A DNA stretch of 64,000 nt, taken from Sinorhizobium sp. A49. Lineage in GTDB: Bacteria; Pseudomonadota; Alphaproteobacteria; Rhizobiales; Rhizobiaceae. Positions 31,395 to 39,224 of this stretch are shown here, in pieces; positions within the stretch are counted from its first letter, which is position 1, and each line of letters begins with the position of its first letter. The DNA is taken from assembly GCF_002002725.1 (NCBI RefSeq), contig NZ_MUNW01000037.1:43947-107946 (forward strand). Reading direction: 5' to 3'. Below the pieces are notes generated by a model that saw only the letters and a program-made list of their open reading frames with translations, was not told the DNA's origin and searched no databases. The position numbers and the translations under genes were made by a program.

Positions 31395-31988
31395 ATGCAG
31401 GCCGATACGCTTCTGGCGTTGTTTCTGTTCGCATTCACGACGTCGATCACGCCGGGTCCGAACAACATGATGCTGTTTGCCTCGGGCGTGAACTTCGGCT
31501 TCGTGCGCACCATCCCGCATATGCTGGGGATCGGCGTCGGCTTCTTCTCGCTGCTGATCGCCGTCGGTCTCGGCCTCGGCGCGCTCCTGCATTCCGTGCC
31601 GTTGCTTTACACGGCCTTGAAATTTGCCGGTGGCGCTTACCTCGTCTGGATTGCCTGGAAGATCGGCACCTCGCGTTCCCTCGGCGAAGGCAAGGCCGGT
31701 GCCGCGCCGATGAGCTTCCTGGCTGCCGCCGCCTTCCAGTGGGTCAACCCCAAGGCCTGGGTCATGGCCGTCTCGGCGATGGCCACCTATACCGGCGGCG
31801 CGAACTATCTCATGAGCGTGCTTGTCGTCGGTCTCGTCTTTGCGCTGGTCAACGTGCCGAGTGTCTCCACCTGGGCCGGCTTCGGCTCGGCGCTGCGCCA
31901 ATGGCTGTCGGAGCCGGCACGGCTCAAATGGTTCAACATCACCATGGCGGTGCTGCTCGTCGTCAGCCTGTGGCCGATGCTAAAATAG
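31395..31988 (+). CDS. LysE/RhtB-family amino-acid exporter
   Basis: This 197-residue inner-membrane exporter has about six helices. The family signature FTTSITPGPNNMMLFASGVN at the N-terminus (residues 14-33) and LKFAGGAYLVWIAWKIG identify the LysE/RhtB group, which exports amino acids or related metabolites. FQWVNPKAWVMAVSAMATY is the conserved second block. The substrate is unknown. Its 3' end overlaps the 3' end of the convergent DUF2269 gene by nine bases. A long palindrome just upstream suggests tight control. Confidence 0.9.
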   Translation: MQADTLLALFLFAFTTSITPGPNNMMLFASGVNFGFVRTIPHMLGIGVGFFSLLIAVGLGLGALLHSVPLLYTALKFAGGAYLVWIAWKIGTSRSLGEGKAGAAPMSFLAAAAFQWVNPKAWVMAVSAMATYTGGANYLMSVLVVGLVFALVNVPSVSTWAGFGSALRQWLSEPARLKWFNITMAVLLVVSLWPMLK

Positions 31989-32459
31989 CTGGAACTGCGG
32001 CTTTGCCAGCATCAGCCAGAAGATGCCGATCACGGCAAAGAAGGCCGGGAAGCCGCAGGCAAACCAGATTGCATAGAGCCGATCGAAGGCCGCCGGCAGC
32101 TGCGTACCCTCTGCCGCTGCAAGCCGCGCCAGATTGCGCAGCCGGATCTGGATCCAGACAACGGGAAGCCAGAATAGCCCCGTGACGACATAGAGGATCA
32201 GCGACAGCGCGATCCAGCCTTCACTGAGCGACCAGCCGATCCTGGTCGCCAGCAGATAGCCGGTGATCGGCTGGATCACCACGGCGGTGGCGGTGAAGAC
32301 CATGTCGGCAACGACCACCGTGCCGGCGACATGGGCGATCAGCCGCGCATCGCCCGTTCGCCGCGCCATCACCATGAAGAAGGCAATGCCCGCGCCGGTG
32401 CCGAAGAGCACGGCGGCGCCGATGACATGGGCAAGACGCAGGAGATCCTCGGTCAGCAT
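31980..32459 (-). CDS. DUF2269-type integral membrane protein
   Basis: This 159-residue protein has about four predicted helices. It opens LLRLAHVIGAAVLFGTGAGI and has AHVAGTVVVADMVFTATAVV and IQPITGYLLA, the layout of the DUF2269 family. A His in helix one and another in the Ala-rich helix are conserved in relatives, and heme or quinone binding has been suggested only by appearance. Its ATG overlaps the stop of the SDR-DoxX gene by one base (TGATG), so the two are translationally coupled. Confidence 0.8.
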   Translation of the reverse strand: MLTEDLLRLAHVIGAAVLFGTGAGIAFFMVMARRTGDARLIAHVAGTVVVADMVFTATAVVIQPITGYLLATRIGWSLSEGWIALSLILYVVTGLFWLPVVWIQIRLRNLARLAAAEGTQLPAAFDRLYAIWFACGFPAFFAVIGIFWLMLAKPQFQLF

Positions 32460-33742
32460 CAGCGTTCATCCAGGATGGCGAGGGTCGCCAGCGTCAGCAG
32501 GATCGACGGCAGAACCTTGACGAGCGGTCCGAGCGGATCGAGCCAGAGCTCAGGTTCGACCAGGGTCGCGGAGGCGAGATAGGCGGCGGTCAGCACCAGC
32601 ATGCCGAAGAGGGCTAGTTTCGCCCACGGGCGGACCAGCACCGCCAAGCCGAGCACGATATCGGCATGGCAGGTCAGGAGCGTCATTGCCGTTGCCGGTC
32701 CTTCGCCCATGAGCCGCAGGAAATGCCGGCGCGCGGCATCGAGGTCGAGCAGCGGGATCAAGCCCGACAGCAGCCAGAATGCCGAAAGCCCGACGATCAT
32801 CAGCGGTTTCAGGAGGTAGAGCCTTGCAAACCAGAGATCCTGCACGCCGGATGGCGCAGACGAAAGGCTCTGGCGGGCCGACAGAAACGGCACCGCGGCG
32901 TGAGCGCTATCCTCGCCAGAGACGCCGCCGGCCATGACGGCAAGCGCGGTCGAGCGCAGCGGCGAACGCCAGCCGAGCCGTCCGGCGATATCGGCAAGGA
33001 GCCCGACGGGTCCGGCGAGCGGGGCCGGCAGCGAGATGACCCGGGCAGGCGACAGGCCGAGCCATTGACGGTGCAGAGCGACGAGTTCGGCAAGGGTTGG
33101 CCGCTCCGGGTGGCCGAGCACGAGATCGCTTCGATCGGGCATGAGATTGGCGACTGCGGCGCTGACGGCCTCCGTGACATCGCTCAAGGCAACTGTCTCG
33201 ACGCGGCTCTCTGCGTGGACGAGCGGGATCGCCAAGGGCAGGGCGGCAAGCGCCCTGATGAGGGCCGAGCCACCATGGGCATTGCGGCCAAGCACCAGCG
33301 CCGGCCGCAGGATGACATGCGATATGCTGCTTGCGGCAAGTGCGTCATCCGCGCGAAATTTGGTGGCGAGAAAGGCTCGCTCCGCGCCGGCACCGCCGCG
33401 GGGGGCGGAAATCTGCACGATGCGCATCGACGGCTTGTCTTTGGCGGCGGCATAGAGCGCCAGCATCGCCGTCTCCTGTGTCGCCGCCACGTCATCTGCC
33501 AGGCCATCCTGTAGCGCACCGGCGCAATTGACCACCACGTCGTAGCCTTGGACGAGGGGCTGCCAATCCTCAGGCGTGCGCATGGTCGCAAGATCGGCCG
33601 TAAGCCACTGCGCATCGGGCATCCTCAGACGGGCGCGGGCGACAGCGCGGCCAAGGCCGGTAACGATGTATCCATCGGCAAGCAGCCGCTGGAGGCTGGC
33701 CGAGCCGATGAAGCCGGTGGCGCCGAGAATCAGAATTTTCAT
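32459..33742 (-). CDS. SDR epimerase-like protein fused to a DoxX-like membrane domain
   Basis: This 427-residue fusion has an N-terminal atypical short-chain dehydrogenase (about residues 1-290), with nucleotide motif ILGATGFIGSASLQRLLADG and VNCAGALQDGLADDV. The C-terminal DoxX-like domain (about 300-427) has four hydrophobic helices, for example LKPLMIVGLSAFWLLSGLIP and HADIVLGLAVLVRPWAKLAL. Fusions of this kind are known in proteobacteria, and their substrates are not. It is the first gene of a pair with DUF2269; both being membrane proteins suggests they work together, perhaps in redox of a lipid-like compound (inference). Confidence 0.85.
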   Translation of the reverse strand: MKILILGATGFIGSASLQRLLADGYIVTGLGRAVARARLRMPDAQWLTADLATMRTPEDWQPLVQGYDVVVNCAGALQDGLADDVAATQETAMLALYAAAKDKPSMRIVQISAPRGGAGAERAFLATKFRADDALAASSISHVILRPALVLGRNAHGGSALIRALAALPLAIPLVHAESRVETVALSDVTEAVSAAVANLMPDRSDLVLGHPERPTLAELVALHRQWLGLSPARVISLPAPLAGPVGLLADIAGRLGWRSPLRSTALAVMAGGVSGEDSAHAAVPFLSARQSLSSAPSGVQDLWFARLYLLKPLMIVGLSAFWLLSGLIPLLDLDAARRHFLRLMGEGPATAMTLLTCHADIVLGLAVLVRPWAKLALFGMLVLTAAYLASATLVEPELWLDPLGPLVKVLPSILLTLATLAILDER

Positions 33743-33925
33743 GAGGTCACGTTACAGGGCTGCCAGCGAAAATCGGCGGGTAAAATGATCGAGCAGCAAA
33801 TGTGGACTGCACGACTTCGCGCCTTGGATGGAGTTGACACCATGCAACGGCAGAGGCTGCTGCGGGTATCAAAACAAGCCGCCGATTGCTGGGTGCCCAC
33901 AGGCGCGGAAGGGGCTGCAAACCTG

Positions 33926-34939
33926 TCACAAGAACTCGTCGATAACGATTACGACAGCAAGCAGGAACATTGGCGGTACGGTGATGGCAAGCCGGAACGC
34001 CCAATTTGAAGGCAGTCGTGGCCTGTCGACCGGATTGTCTTTCCGCAAGGGCTGAATGAGTTTCTCGCGGACGAACGCGGGGGATACGGCTTCACCGACG
34101 GGCGCCCCTATGGTTTCATCGATTGCCGCTCGAATGCGGCTGCGCTCCGGCTCGCTCAGTTCAAGCCGGGCGAGTTTCTCGTCAAGCAGGATCGGCAACG
34201 CGGCGCCTTCGGCAATGACGGCAAGGGCCGGATAGGCGTGGCCGGCAAAGTCGGTTGTCGGCAGTGCACATCTGTCGCTCGTCGGCCGGAGGTACAGCGG
34301 GCGCTGGCCCGGCTTCATCCGTGTATAGCCTGTCTTGATCGTACCGCGCGTAAAGGGAACGCTCGGGGCGTAGCGCAGGACCTGGCTGCCGCTCAGGTCG
34401 ACGATGATGGGTTTGAGCAGATACCGCCGGCCGGCGGCGCGGCGGGCAAGGAGAATGGGTATGGCGTTGCGCAGCATGACCAGGCAGAACAACGCAAGGC
34501 CGGCTCCGAGGATGAGCCGTTGCGCCGTCGTGCGGATGACGCTGCGATAATCATGGGTGAGGCTGACATGTTCGGGGCTGTCGCCGGCGATCGTGATGTT
34601 GCCCTGTCGGCAAAGGCCGGGTTGACCGACCGAACGGGTGTTCAAGATTTGCTCATGGGGCCGACCGTCGTGCTGAAAGCGAACCTGCGTGCTGCACAGC
34701 TGGGGCTCGTCGCTGCCAGGCAGGCAATCGATCGAGCAGATCTCTGCGCCGCTGACGAGAACGGGGTTCCGGCTGATGGCGTAATCACGCATGATGTCGT
34801 CGATCGGGAGCCGGAGCAGGCCCACCGCCAATGGCAGCGGCAAAAGTGCCAGGAAGAGGAAAAAGAAGCCGAGGGAAAAGACGGGTGCAACGACGCGGAT
34901 AGCACGGGGCGGGAAGGCACTTTCGATTGGTGTCGTCAT
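33926..34939 (-). CDS. Unrecognised membrane protein with a Cys-bearing exported loop
   Basis: This 337-residue protein matches no family I recognise. Hydrophobic segments occur at about residues 17-42, 135-160 and 310-333. The loop between the first two contains several Cys (EICSIDCLPGSDEPQLCST and QPGLCRQGN), consistent with a periplasmic disulfide-bonded domain. The region between helices two and three is soluble and includes a charged helix (KLARLELSEPERSRIRAAID). Codon use is like its neighbours. It stands alone between the SDR-DoxX gene and the nitrile hydratase operon, transcribed leftward. Confidence 0.7.
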   Translation of the reverse strand: MTTPIESAFPPRAIRVVAPVFSLGFFFLFLALLPLPLAVGLLRLPIDDIMRDYAISRNPVLVSGAEICSIDCLPGSDEPQLCSTQVRFQHDGRPHEQILNTRSVGQPGLCRQGNITIAGDSPEHVSLTHDYRSVIRTTAQRLILGAGLALFCLVMLRNAIPILLARRAAGRRYLLKPIIVDLSGSQVLRYAPSVPFTRGTIKTGYTRMKPGQRPLYLRPTSDRCALPTTDFAGHAYPALAVIAEGAALPILLDEKLARLELSEPERSRIRAAIDETIGAPVGEAVSPAFVREKLIQPLRKDNPVDRPRLPSNWAFRLAITVPPMFLLAVVIVIDEFL

Positions 34940-35284
34940 GCGCTGCCAGTTCCCTCAATGCTTCGTTGTCTGCCTTCCGCCCGCAAGGCGTCGTCGCGTC
35001 GAATCACTCCGATGCGAAGACCTTAGCGCAACTTCAGACTTGTGACGGAGGTGGTGTGCAATCATGCCTTCGTCGTTTTCCCGATGATTGCTTGCAGTCA
35101 AACGGGCCATGTCGACAGCGGTGGCAAACTGCGTCGAACCGGACTTGTTACGGTGACAATTCCGGTCCACGGCCGCTGGTAAAATCGATTTCGAAATCGG
35201 CGTTTATTCGCTACGACTATTGCCTCAGGGAGACAGCGGCGCCATCTGCGCGCCCAAGGGCACCGTGCTGCGAGGAGCCAGGCA
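34940..35284. other. Divergent region upstream of the nitrile hydratase operon
   Basis: These 345 bases must carry the nthA promoter. There is an inverted repeat GCAATCAT (35058-35065) and ATGATTGC (35084-35091). No further structure or coding frame was recognised. Confidence 0.45.
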
Positions 35285-35929
35285 ATGTCCGAACACCATC
35301 ATGGTCACGATCACCATGATCACGATCATCACCACGACAACCATTTCACCGATATGGAAGCGCGGGTAAAGGCGCTCGAGACCGTTTTGACGGAAAAGGG
35401 GCTCATCGATCCGGCGGCGATCGATGCCATTGTCGAGACCTACGAGACCAAGATCGGCCCGCGCAACGGCGCCCGCGTCGTCGCCAAGGCCTGGAACGAT
35501 GCCGAATTTGCCGACTGGCTGAAGCGCGACGCGACGGCGGCGATCGCCAGTCTCGGCTATACCGGCCGGCAGGGCGAGCACATGCGCGCCGTGTTCAACA
35601 CCACCGATACCCACAATCTCGTCGTCTGCACGCTCTGCTCCTGTTACCCCTGGTCGGTGCTCGGCCTGCCACCGGTCTGGTACAAGGCGCCGCCCTACCG
35701 CTCGCGCGCGGTCATCGACCCGCGCGGGGTGCTGGCGGAATTCGGGCTGACGCTTTCCGAAGACACGCGCATCCGCGTCTGGGATTCGACGGCGGAGCTG
35801 CGCTATCTCGTGGTGCCCGAACGGCCGGCGGGAACGGACGGGCTCGACGAGGAACAACTTGCCGACCTTGTGACCCGCGATGCGATGATCGGCACTGGAC
35901 TTGCGCTTGCCCCGGAGGCGCTGCGATGA
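35285..35929 (+). CDS. nthA: Nitrile hydratase alpha subunit, cobalt type, with His-rich leader
   Basis: This 214-residue subunit hydrates nitriles to amides. The metal-binding claw is [11 protein letters not shown], with Cys115, Cys118, Ser119 and Cys120; Thr at 116 is typical of the cobalt enzymes (iron enzymes have Ser). Residues 1-20 contain eleven His ([17 protein letters not shown] core), not a normal part of the catalytic fold, and could hold Co2+ or Ni2+ for maturation. GAGGAG lies upstream of the ATG. nthB overlaps its stop by four bases, and an activator gene completes the operon. Confidence 0.93.
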   Translation: MSEHHHGHDHHDHDHHHDNHFTDMEARVKALETVLTEKGLIDPAAIDAIVETYETKIGPRNGARVVAKAWNDAEFADWLKRDATAAIASLGYTGRQGEHMRAVFNTTDTHNLVVCTLCSCYPWSVLGLPPVWYKAPPYRSRAVIDPRGVLAEFGLTLSEDTRIRVWDSTAELRYLVVPERPAGTDGLDEEQLADLVTRDAMIGTGLALAPEALR

Positions 35930-36585
35930 ACGGGCCACACGATCTCGGCGGCCAGCATGGCATGGGTCCGGTAGCGCCCGAGGCCAATGAACCCTATTTT
36001 CACGCCGAATGGGAAAAGCGGGCGCTCGGCGTGACGCTCTCCTGCGGCGCCTTCGGCGCCTGGACGATCGACGAGAGCCGGCATGCGCGCGAAAACTTGG
36101 CCCCGGCCACCTATCTCTCGGCGAGCTATTACGAGATCTGGACGCGTGCACTGGAAACGCTGTTGAAGCGCCATGGCTTCGTCACCCAGGCCGAACTCGA
36201 TGGCGGCCATATGCTGGAAAAGGGTGCCGAGCCCAAGCGCGTGCTGAAGGCCGAGATGGTGCCGGGCGTGCTTGCCAAGGGTGGCCCCTGTGACCGCCCG
36301 GTCGACGCCCGCCCGCGCTTCGTCGTCGGCGAAGAGGTTCGCACGAAAAATTTCAATCCGACGACCCATACGCGGCTGCCGCGCTATGCCCGTGCCAAGA
36401 TCGGCCGAATAGAGGCGGTGCAGGGTTCGTTCGTCTTCCCCGACGACAACGCCCATGGCCGCGGCGAGAGTGCGCAGTGGCTCTATACCGTGGTGTTTGA
36501 CGGGGCTGAGATCTGGGGCGAGGGCGCCGACCCGACGCTGACGATCTCTATCGATGCCTGGGAGAGCTATCTTGAACACGTGTAA
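35926..36585 (+). CDS. nthB: Nitrile hydratase beta subunit
   Basis: This 219-residue partner of NthA forms the substrate pocket over the metal. It opens [20 protein letters not shown], the conserved beta-subunit N-terminus, and contains [12 protein letters not shown] and FKPGDRV-like [20 protein letters not shown], continuing [11 protein letters not shown]. The C-terminal SH3-like barrel with [17 protein letters not shown] is present. It starts in ATGA overlapping nthA and its 3' end overlaps the activator gene. The two subunits assemble as a heterodimer or heterotetramer in the cytosol. Confidence 0.94.
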   Translation: MNGPHDLGGQHGMGPVAPEANEPYFHAEWEKRALGVTLSCGAFGAWTIDESRHARENLAPATYLSASYYEIWTRALETLLKRHGFVTQAELDGGHMLEKGAEPKRVLKAEMVPGVLAKGGPCDRPVDARPRFVVGEEVRTKNFNPTTHTRLPRYARAKIGRIEAVQGSFVFPDDNAHGRGESAQWLYTVVFDGAEIWGEGADPTLTISIDAWESYLEHV

Positions 36586-36943
36586 GGTGGCGTCGCCGCT
36601 TATTGCTTCCGCAGAGCTGCCGAAGTCGCCGGAAGGCGATCCTGTTTTTGCCGAGCCGTGGCAGGCAGCCGCCTTCGCCATGACCGTGCGCCTGCACGAA
36701 AAGGGCGTGTTCTCCTGGCCGGAATGGGCCGAGGCACTTTCGACTGAGCTCTACAAGCCCGGCCGCAAGGCGGATGCCAGCGACTATTTCGATTGCTGGG
36801 TGGCGGCGCTGTCGCGGCTCGTCACCGAGCTTTCGATCGTATCCGGCGGACATCTGGATATCCTGACGAAGAGTTGGCAGCGCGCGGCCGAGGCGACCCC
36901 GCACGGGCATCCGATCGTGATCGAGAACGATCCGCTGCGGTAA
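36572..36943 (+). CDS. Nitrile hydratase accessory protein (metal-insertion activator, P14K/NhlE-like)
   Basis: The protein has about 123 residues. SPEGDPVFAEPWQAAAFAMT and VFSWPEWAEALSTELY match the beta-subunit-like N-terminal domain that the activator shares with nitrile hydratase. Such proteins exchange with the beta subunit to swap metal-loaded alpha subunits into the complex (self-subunit swapping for Co-type enzymes). The TTG at 36572 with GGGAG about eight bases before it is preferred; an ATG at 36554 is possible. The coding region overlaps the nthB end by 14 bases, showing a single operon. No amidase gene lies nearby. Confidence 0.85.
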   Translation: MNTCKVASPLIASAELPKSPEGDPVFAEPWQAAAFAMTVRLHEKGVFSWPEWAEALSTELYKPGRKADASDYFDCWVAALSRLVTELSIVSGGHLDILTKSWQRAAEATPHGHPIVIENDPLR

Positions 36944-37001
36944 GGGTGCCCCTCTTGGAGCGTGAGCGGGATTACCCCATCTCCTTTAAGCGCGCGGGTT
37001 T

Positions 37002-37184
37002 GCCCCTCACCCTAACCCTCTCCTCGCAGGCGGGGAGAGGGGACGCGCACGGCGGCTGCGTCACCATCCGACATCTGTCGTCAGGGGGCAGTGATCGACG
37101 ACTGGTGTTGTCGGGTGGACGGTTGCCGTGCATTTCCTTCTCCCTGCGGGCGGGGAAATGTGGCCGGCAGGCCGGATGAGGGGC
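37002..37184. repeat. RIME1-type composite rhizobial intergenic element
   Basis: It starts GCCCCTCACCCTAACCCT, with an inner TCGCAGGCGGGGA hairpin. It ends with a second GCGGGCGGGGA-type hairpin and GGCCGGATGAGGGGC. The total is 183 bases, close to the copies at 25378 (187) and 51002 (184). It fills the gap after the nitrile hydratase operon; the rest of that gap to 37357 shows nothing else clear. Confidence 0.75.
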
Positions 37185-37357
37185 GCGTTCTCCGCTTGCG
37201 AAAAGCGGGCCGGCAGATAGGATGTGGGCGGCAAAGGCTCCGTCACGTAACGTGAACCGCTCATGCAAATAGCGCCGTAGAGCCCTGATATCCTGATAAA
37301 TTCGCCGTCAGGCCACTCTTCATACGGGTCATATGGGTGGTGCCTGGCTGGTCGCGC

Positions 37358-38182
37358 TCAGCTTTTGGCCGCAGCCGGCTTCTCGAACTGGCGGTAGCAC
37401 TCGTCGGCGACCTTCTGCAGAAGCGCGCGGGGCACCTCGCCGGTGACGGCGTAGCCGATCGGGCCGTCGATCCAGTAGAAGGTTTCGACGCCGCCGCTGC
37501 TGTCGATGCGGAAGCTGGTTTCGCGGTTGTCGGGATTGCGGCCGAGCAGCACGGTCAGCCGCTGGCCGCTCGTGTCCTCATACATGAACAGCGCGCCGGC
37601 CTTGCCGTTGACCGGCAGCAGCCGGCCGCCGACGAGCGAGAAGCCGAGCTTCGACAGGTCGGGGATGTTGAGCGGATGATCGAGCCGCTTGCCGAGCCAG
37701 TTGGCAAGGTGGGTCTGCTGGTCCGGCCCGACCTCGACGGCGTGGCGCACTTCGCTTGCATAGATGAGAAATGCCGATTGCGCCTGGCGCGGCAGGCTTT
37801 CCGTCACCTGGGCAACTTGCCCGGAGCGCTCGGGGGCGAGAATATGCGGGGCATAGAGCCCGGTGAGGGCGCCGGCGGCGAAAAGCAGGAGGCCGGCGGC
37901 AATACGGCTGCCAAGGCGTTCAGTCCAGCGATCGCCCGAATGAGCAACTTCCCTGACATTCGTGGCCGACAGAAGCGCGCGGTCGCGCTCGTCGCTGTGC
38001 GCATAGGGGGAAAACATGGCGCGAAGCTCGGTCGCCTGGGCCTGCCATTGGCGGACGTCCTCGGCGCGCGCCGGATTGCGCTCGAGCCATTGCTCTACCC
38101 GCGCCCGATCCGCCTCGCTCAGGAAGCCGTCGACATAGGCGTTGAGGTCGTCTTCGGAGACGGTGTTGCGTTCGTCCGTCAT
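37358..38182 (-). CDS. Membrane anti-sigma factor (zinc-finger-less type)
   Basis: This 274-residue single-pass protein opposes the ECF sigma factor encoded directly upstream. The N-terminal cytosolic domain (about residues 1-85) contains VSEDDLNAYVDGFLSEADRA, typical of anti-sigma domains, but lacks the HxxxCxxC zinc motif. One helix (about 90-110, RIAAGLLLFAAGALTGLYAP) leads to a periplasmic domain with HAVEVGPDQQTHLANWLGKR, similar to anti-sigma factors of the ChrR-unrelated COG5662 type. Its ATG overlaps the sigma gene stop by four bases. The stimulus it senses is unknown. Confidence 0.88.
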   Translation of the reverse strand: MTDERNTVSEDDLNAYVDGFLSEADRARVEQWLERNPARAEDVRQWQAQATELRAMFSPYAHSDERDRALLSATNVREVAHSGDRWTERLGSRIAAGLLLFAAGALTGLYAPHILAPERSGQVAQVTESLPRQAQSAFLIYASEVRHAVEVGPDQQTHLANWLGKRLDHPLNIPDLSKLGFSLVGGRLLPVNGKAGALFMYEDTSGQRLTVLLGRNPDNRETSFRIDSSGGVETFYWIDGPIGYAVTGEVPRALLQKVADECYRQFEKPAAAKS

Positions 38183-38733
38183 TTCGGTCTCCGCATGCTG
38201 ATCACGTTATCGTCCTTCATCGCTTCGGCCAGCTGGTGGCGCGCGCGTGACAGGCGCGACATCACCGTGCCGATCGGTATGGCCAGCATGTCGGCCACAT
38301 CCTGGTATCGGTATCCCTCGATCACCACGAGCATCAGCACGGAGCGGTTTTCCGCCGAAAGCCCGTTGAGCGCGCGTTCGAGCCGGGAGCGTTCGAGTGG
38401 ATCGCTCTCATAGGTTTCGGCCTGCAGCCCGAGGTCGTCGTCGAGTTCGACCTGCGGGTGGAGTGCCGTGTGCCGGTGCTGGTTGCGGCTGAGATTGGTC
38501 ATGATGGTGAAGGCCCAGGCGCGCAGGTTGACCCCGCGCCACTGGGCGCGGCGCGCCAGAACCTTCTCGACACAATCCTGCAGCAGGTCTTCACCATCCG
38601 GATCCGAACGTACGAGGCTGCGCGAATAGCGCCGGAGTGCCGGCATCAGCGCCAGCACGTCCTCCTCGAAGCGGTCGGGCGCGGCGGCATTCGCCTCCAC
38701 ACCCTCGCTCATGCGGTCACGGCTTGACGACAT
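38179..38733 (-). CDS. ECF-type RNA polymerase sigma factor
   Basis: This 184-residue sigma factor has region 2 at LMPALRRYSRSLVRSDPDGE, then DLLQDCVEKVLARRAQWRGV (about residues 30-69). Region 4 is LNGLSAENRSVLMLVVIEGY, then RYQDVADMLAIPIGTVMSRL (about 128-167). It directs RNA polymerase to stress-related promoters when released from the membrane anti-sigma factor next door. The ATG at 38733 has AAGGG eight bases upstream and overlaps the end of the secreted-protein gene by 17 bases; a second ATG at 38712 is possible. The three genes form one operon. Confidence 0.92.
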   Translation of the reverse strand: MSSSRDRMSEGVEANAAAPDRFEEDVLALMPALRRYSRSLVRSDPDGEDLLQDCVEKVLARRAQWRGVNLRAWAFTIMTNLSRNQHRHTALHPQVELDDDLGLQAETYESDPLERSRLERALNGLSAENRSVLMLVVIEGYRYQDVADMLAIPIGTVMSRLSRARHQLAEAMKDDNVISMRRPK

Positions 38734-39088
38734 CCCAGACGCCCTTTACGCCATCGCCGGTCGCGTCACCCATCTTCTTGTCCTTGATCCAGAAGTACAG
38801 CGGCATGCCGTCCTTCGCCCATTGCTTGGCTCCGTCCTTGCGCTCGACGATCGTGAAGGCGCCCTCGGCCTTGGCGTCACCTTCCACCATGAATGGCGGC
38901 CAGTTGGTGGCGCAGGAATCGTAGCAGCTCGACTCGCCCATCTTGTCGTTCTTGAACGTATAAAGCGTCATGCCGTTGGCGGCGGCGAGCACATTGCCCT
39001 TTGCCGTTTCGACCGTCTTGACCGGAGGGGCCGCAAAGGCGACGCCGGCAACAAGGGAAATGGCAATCGCTAGGGGTAACGGTCTCAT
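38717..39088 (-). CDS. Small secreted COG4315-type repeat protein
   Basis: This 123-residue protein has a signal peptide (residues 1-19, ending GVAFA). Two copies of a repeat follow: AANGMTLYTFKNDKMGESSC, then KDGMPLYFWIKDKKMGDATG. This is the predicted lipoprotein/secreted repeat (PF03640) found in many soil bacteria. Here there is no lipobox Cys, so it is likely periplasmic. Two Cys (SSCYDSC) could bind metal or form a disulfide. It is the first gene of the ECF sigma operon and so probably reports or responds to the same envelope signal. Function is unknown. Confidence 0.82.
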   Translation of the reverse strand: MRPLPLAIAISLVAGVAFAAPPVKTVETAKGNVLAAANGMTLYTFKNDKMGESSCYDSCATNWPPFMVEGDAKAEGAFTIVERKDGAKQWAKDGMPLYFWIKDKKMGDATGDGVKGVWDVVKP

Positions 39089-39150
39089 GGGAGCTTTCCT
39101 TCCTCAAGGTGTTTCTAACGGAATGCGCAAGCGCGCGGATCCGAAGAAGA

Positions 39151-39177
39151 GACACGAGGAGGGTGGGAATTATTCCC
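39151..39177 (-). promoter_or_regulatory. Candidate ECF-sigma promoter for the COG4315-sigma-anti-sigma operon
   Basis: Reading leftward, GGGAATA (39177-39171) is followed after 14 bases by CGTGTC (39156-39151), about 60 bases before the first ATG. The pattern resembles the GGGAATA/CGTC-type promoters of autoregulated rhizobial ECF factors. Confidence 0.45.
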
Positions 39178-39224
39178 GGCTTTGTTGCACCTTGGCGAAA
39201 TTCTCACGTTTCGGCGCGAAATGC

